DNA of 64,000 bases from Aquisediminimonas sp031376385 (GTDB lineage: Bacteria; Pseudomonadota; Alphaproteobacteria; Sphingomonadales; Sphingomonadaceae). Location: assembly GCA_031376385.1 (NCBI GenBank), contig JANMDQ010000020.1:65787-129786 (forward strand), in the 5' to 3' direction. The position numbers and the translations under genes were made by a program. Below, piece after piece: positions 60,912 to 64,000 of the stretch; the stretch's first letter is position 1; the number at the start of each line of letters is the position of its first letter. The notes under the pieces are model-generated. The model did no database searches, had not been told where the DNA came from, and was given only the letters and a program-made list of their open reading frames with translations.

Positions 60912-61112
60912 ATGTTGATGCGCCAAGGCGGACGTCTCGCCAAGTTGCACTATATGGCCAATGGCTTTCGCATCCTTACGCAGGGGGATCATGTGATGTG
61001 CAGCCAATCCGGGCAGCCGATCGCGCTCGAACAACTCCGTTATTGGAGTGTCGCGCGGCAGGAGCCTTACGCAAATCCTGATTTGGCGACCAAGGCGATG
61101 CTGAAAGCATGA
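60912..61112 (+). CDS. DUF2093 family small protein
   Basis: 66 aa, a short alphaproteobacterial family of unknown role. RLAKLHYMANGFRIL, GDHVMCSQSGQPIALEQLRY and WSVARQEPYANPDLA fit the family pattern; the two-strand core suggests a small beta-rich domain. GGAG lies about 10 bases before the ATG. Its stop overlaps the start of the M23 peptidase gene (ATGA), so the two are translated together. Confidence 0.88.
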   Translation: MLMRQGGRLAKLHYMANGFRILTQGDHVMCSQSGQPIALEQLRYWSVARQEPYANPDLATKAMLKA

Positions 61113-62011
61113 TGCTGGCCGTTCGGGTCGCGCTACTTGGTGCGCTTGTGACTTTACCGGGCAGTTGCAATGCCAACGTGCCGCCGAAGCCGAAGGCAGC
61201 GCCTGTAGTTGCTGCAAAACCTATTCCGAAACTATCGCCCGCCCCCGCCCTGTCACTCGGCCCGTTCAAGCTCAACCGCGCGCCAGAGCAAGGGAGCATT
61301 TCGCTTGGGGTCGTGCCGCCGGGAACAAAGCGGCTTGTGGTCAGCGGCCAGGATGTGCCCATCGCGGCTGATGGTCGTTTCGTGGTTGGCTTTGGCCGGG
61401 ATCATGACACAACGGCCGTCGTTGTCGCCTTCCTTGACGGTGGCCGCGCCATCACAGAGCGACTGACCGTGGCCAAACGCGCTTGGCGGATCGAAAGCCT
61501 CGCCACGGTCCGCCGCTTTTCGCAACCTGACGCTGAATTCCAGTCACGTCGTCCCGGAGAATTGGCGCAGATCAATGCCGCTCGGCGCGGAAATGCGGCA
61601 TCAGACGGCTGGCGACAACGCTTCATCTGGCCTGCCAAGGGCCGCGTTTCCGGCTATTTTGGCAGCCAGCGCATTTACGCGGGCGAACCCGGCGCGCCCC
61701 ATAGCGGCGTTGATGTGGCGGGACCAGTCGGCGCGCCTGTGATTGCGCCTGCCGACGGCGTCGTCACACTGGCCGCCGCTGCGCCCTTCACGCTGGAGGG
61801 CAATCTGCTCATCATTGATCACGGCATGGGGCTGGACAGTGCCTTCCTTCATCTGTCTAAAATCTATGTGAAGCCCGGTGATAGCGTGAAGCAAGGCCAG
61901 CTGATCGGGGCCATCGGCGCGACTGGCCGTGCCAGCGGGCCGCATCTCCACTGGGGCATGAAATGGAACCAGGAGAGGATAGACCCGCAGCCACTCGCCG
62001 GGGCGATGTGA
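61109..62011 (+). CDS. M23-family (LytM-type) metallopeptidase
   Basis: 300 aa exported protein. Signal peptide at the start (MMLAVRVALLGALVTLPGSC, a poor lipobox), proline/alanine linker, a middle domain with LVVSGQDVPIAADGRFVVGF, and a C-terminal M23 domain: GAPHSGVDVAGPVG (zinc H and D), GDSVKQGQLIGAIG and HLHWGM (HxH). Such enzymes cut peptidoglycan cross-bridges, or act as activators when catalytic residues are lost; here they are present. The last 54 bases, including the stop region, are repeated in degenerate form at 62170-62223. Confidence 0.93.
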   Translation: MMLAVRVALLGALVTLPGSCNANVPPKPKAAPVVAAKPIPKLSPAPALSLGPFKLNRAPEQGSISLGVVPPGTKRLVVSGQDVPIAADGRFVVGFGRDHDTTAVVVAFLDGGRAITERLTVAKRAWRIESLATVRRFSQPDAEFQSRRPGELAQINAARRGNAASDGWRQRFIWPAKGRVSGYFGSQRIYAGEPGAPHSGVDVAGPVGAPVIAPADGVVTLAAAAPFTLEGNLLIIDHGMGLDSAFLHLSKIYVKPGDSVKQGQLIGAIGATGRASGPHLHWGMKWNQERIDPQPLAGAM

Positions 62012-62050
62012 ATGCACCTAGAGCGGATTGCTCGAAATGTGAGTCACAAT

Positions 62051-62163
62051 CGTCACCCTGAACTCGTTTCAGGGTCCATGCCTCAATTTTCATGCAAGAC
62101 TGGATGGTTCAAGTTTGGCAACGAGATTGAGGCATGGATGCTGAAACCAGTTCAGCATGACAG
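62051..62163. repeat. REP-like palindromic element, family A, after the M23 gene
   Basis: Begins CGTCACCCTGAACTCGTTTC and ends with the complement-like GAAACCAGTTCAGCATGACA, with CATGC/GCATG inside, as in the copies at 21666-21777 and 62996-63086. It lies between the M23 stop and a duplicated fragment of the M23 3' end. The rest of 62012-62453 has no gene. Confidence 0.85.
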
Positions 62164-62169
62164 TGGTGC

Positions 62170-62223
62170 ATGAAATGGAACGAGGAACGCATCGACCCGC
62201 AGCCACTCGCCGGGGCTATGTAG
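62170..62223 (+). pseudogene. Duplicated 3' fragment of the M23 peptidase gene
   Basis: 54 bases that read ATGAAATGGAAC and encode MKWNEERIDPQPLAGAM followed by TAG, nearly identical to 61958-62011 (MKWNQERIDPQPLAGAM and TGA). About eight of 54 positions differ. It directly follows the REP-like element and has no upstream coding part, so it is a relic. Confidence 0.8.
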
Positions 62224-62347
62224 GACGTCCCCGTAAATGCCCGCAGAGACGTGTCGGATGCGTTTGGCAACCAGAACACCCAAATTCTTTTGTCACGGTC
62301 TACAAACGCCTTGAAACACCATTTAGAACCATATGGGATCGTTGCTA

Positions 62348-62392
62348 CCCTTCCCTGAGCCTGTCCTGAGCGCTTGCAAGGCAGTCGAAGGG
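62348..62392. repeat. Degraded palindromic repeat fragment, family C
   Basis: CCCTTCCCTGAGCCTGTCC at the left and GTCGAAGGG at the right give CCCTTC/GAAGGG arms, related to the family C element at 29710-29803 and the small palindrome near 41229. It is followed by GCTCGCAATGACGG, the end of a family B element. Confidence 0.6.
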
Positions 62393-62453
62393 CTCGCAAT
62401 GACGGATGGTTCATCGATCAATCTCAGCCCCTCCTCGGCACGAACGGTTGACC

Positions 62454-64000
62454 TCACAAATTCAACCCACCCTGCGAACCCGGCTGATGGCTTTTGCGGG
62501 TTTCCACCCGCGCGGCCTTGCGATTAACGCTAACCAGCGGCGGCAATTTCGGGCGGATATCGCCGAACAGTTCGGCCAATGTATAGGTTTGCAATGCCGG
62601 AAAACGTCCAAATTCGGTTTCGATTAGGCCGTGGGAATTGGCTTCGTCAGTCATGCCCTTGGTGGGTAGCGTTGCGGTGACGAACAGGCCAAGCCTGTGC
62701 CCGTCGCGCGCCATCACCCGCCCAATATCGCGCACCATGTTGGGGTTCACATTACCCCCGGCTTTGACTGAGATGACGCCAGTTTCAGTCGCCCCGCCTT
62801 CTCCGATATAATAGAAATAGCCATCAACACCTTTGTCGCCGCCCTTCTTGCCGCCCATCCACGGATAGCCACCGAGTTTGAGGGTGATCCAGTGCTGAAA
62901 CTGGTGCGGATCGTCGACCGCGAGGCGCTGGGCGCTGGCGAGGTCTTTGGGTGTGCCTATGACTTCATAGGCGAGGCCGTTGGCACCCGCTTGGCCGTCG
63001 CCCTGAACTTGTTTCAGGGCCCATGCCTCCCTGTTTGCACTGGTCTCGCTGTGAGGCATGGAAGCTGAAACAAGTTCAGCATGACGAGAGGAGGAGGGCA
63101 CCGCCTTCTTCGCCAAAGCATTTGGCCCATAGCCCTCTTGCATCCGCTTTTCGATCAGGCCGATGGCGAGGTGAGTGACGTCGATCCCGATCCATTGCCG
63201 CCCCAATTTCTGTGCGGCATCCACCGCCGTGCCGCACCCGCAAAAGGGATCGAGAACGACATCGCCGGGATTCGACGAAGCCGCGATGATCCGTTCGAGC
63301 AGCGCGCGAGGTTTTTGCGTAGGGTAGCCGAGGCGTTCTTGGGCTTGAGAATTGATTGGAAATATATCCGTCCACACATCCGTGAACGGTGTGCCTTCTT
63401 GCTCGTCCAAATAACGTTTGTAACGCGGAACGCTCGTTGGCTTCGATTGAACGACAAGCCCTTCATCGTAGGCGGCTTGCATACGCGCACGCGTCCAGCG
63501 CCAAACCCTTGTGATGCCTAGAAACTCGTAGGTCAAATTGGGTCTGTTGGAATTTGGATTTATCAAGTTGTCGAGCGTGTAGCGTCTGCCTGTTTCTTCC
63601 TCGACGTTTGAATAGTGACTCTTGAGATATTTCTCAGAATGTCCGCCATATTGTGCATTCCAAACGCTGACAGACGACTTTCGATAAAAAAGGATAACGT
63701 CGTGCGTTGATGGAAAGCGAGTATGAGCAAGACCTTTAGCAGTGGTGCGCTGCCAAATAACTTCGTTGACGTAATTATCATTCCCAAACACAGCATCAAG
63801 CACCAGCTTCAGATAATGGCTCGCGGTCGGATCGCAGTGCAAATAGAGCGAACCCGTCGGCTTCAGCACGCGGTGCAATTCCACCAGACGCACCGCCATC
63901 ATCGCAAGATACGCCATCATCGCATTTTCGCCGATGGCGGTTTTCATGGCCTGCATCAGCACATGCAGCTTGTGATTGCCGCTTTGCGTAATATCCATCA
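62454..64000 (-). CDS. DNA methyltransferase fused to nuclease-like domain, N-terminus outside window
   Basis: At least 514 residues, running off the right edge. The visible N-terminal two thirds are a beta-type N4/N6 DNA methyltransferase, like type III Mod: LHRVLKPTGSLYLHCDPTAS, LGYPTQKPRALLERIIAASS and motif I region DVVLDPFCGCGTAVDAAQKL; the DPPY-type motif should lie just outside. The C-terminal part has GGKKGGDKGVDGYFYY and TGVISVKAGGNVNPNMVRD, a pattern like a PD-(D/E)xK nuclease core. Between the two domains, residues about 305-335 are encoded by a REP-like element in frame. Could be a single-chain restriction-modification protein. Confidence 0.85.
   Translation of the reverse strand, partial: MDITQSGNHKLHVLMQAMKTAIGENAMMAYLAMMAVRLVELHRVLKPTGSLYLHCDPTASHYLKLVLDAVFGNDNYVNEVIWQRTTAKGLAHTRFPSTHDVILFYRKSSVSVWNAQYGGHSEKYLKSHYSNVEEETGRRYTLDNLINPNSNRPNLTYEFLGITRVWRWTRARMQAAYDEGLVVQSKPTSVPRYKRYLDEQEGTPFTDVWTDIFPINSQAQERLGYPTQKPRALLERIIAASSNPGDVVLDPFCGCGTAVDAAQKLGRQWIGIDVTHLAIGLIEKRMQEGYGPNALAKKAVPSSSRHAELVSASMPHSETSANREAWALKQVQGDGQAGANGLAYEVIGTPKDLASAQRLAVDDPHQFQHWITLKLGGYPWMGGKKGGDKGVDGYFYYIGEGGATETGVISVKAGGNVNPNMVRDIGRVMARDGHRLGLFVTATLPTKGMTDEANSHGLIETEFGRFPALQTYTLAELFGDIRPKLPPLVSVNRKAARVETRKSHQPGSQGGLNL
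62996..63086. repeat. REP-like palindromic element, family A, inside the methyltransferase gene
   Basis: About 91 bp starting CGTCGCCCTGAACTTGTTTC and ending GAAACAAGTTCAGCATGACG. On the minus strand it is translated without a stop as RHAELVSASMPHSETSANRE and then AWALKQVQGDG. It is the same family as the intergenic copies. Confidence 0.88.

Noticed and set aside
1..64000. CRISPR array, prophage or biosynthetic cluster
   Set aside because: No regularly spaced direct repeats, phage structural genes or clustered synthases were seen on either strand.

Overview
The window looks like chromosomal core DNA of an alphaproteobacterium of the Sphingomonadaceae, probably a moderate-GC member such as a Sphingorhabdus relative. 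This is an inference from PEPxxWA-CTERM proteins, the DUF2093, DUF4167, DUF4139 and DUF6491 families, the TonB-receptor style and an estimated GC in the high fifties; no rRNA is present to settle it. Both ends are cut inside genes: a LacI-type regulator at the left and a DNA methyltransferase at the right.

Layout. 1-5183: LacI-type regulator, aldo/keto reductase, flavin monooxygenase, then two acyl-CoA dehydrogenases behind a palindromic operator. 5184-10004: cobalamin riboswitch and btuB-btuF-btuC-btuD. 9979-14507: MHS-family transporter, EamA exporter, UvrD/PcrA helicase. 14599-17516: rpsM-rpsK-rpoA on the minus strand with rplQ divergent upstream. 17522-25073: branched-chain amino acid genes (leuA behind a leucine-rich leader peptide, ilvB-ilvN-ilvC), with yceI, an I78 inhibitor-like lipoprotein and miaA; serB is head-to-head with miaA. 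25985-26632: an IS5-type transposase remnant. 26773-33825: MDR oxidoreductase, two DUF4139 paralogues, an OprP-like porin behind two Pho-box-like sites, DUF4167. 34064-37855: hisS-hicA-hicB-prfA-prmC. 37940-46520: molybdopterin oxidoreductase, nitronate monooxygenase, a secreted methyltransferase-like protein, csp-infA, a KAS III enzyme, rluA-arfB, nth. 46517-50673: small and secreted proteins, uppP, an NDUFA9-like protein, tRNA-Leu(CAG), a Stealth phosphotransferase. 50970-56366: animal-type heme peroxidase, an ECF sigma/Ser-Thr kinase pair, a PEPxxWA-CTERM protein. 56496-64000: class A PBP, uvrB, DUF2093, M23 peptidase, repeats, and a methyltransferase fused to a nuclease-like domain.

The most unusual signals are regulatory and structural: a leu leader peptide that appears to be leaderless; rplQ separated from and inverted relative to rpoA; a REP-like palindrome translated in frame inside the methyltransferase-nuclease fusion; a different palindrome at the 5' end of a DUF4139 gene; a sigma factor translationally coupled to its kinase; and a GC shift within hisS next to hicAB. 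I see no CRISPR array, prophage or complete transposon. Much of the window is ordinary housekeeping.
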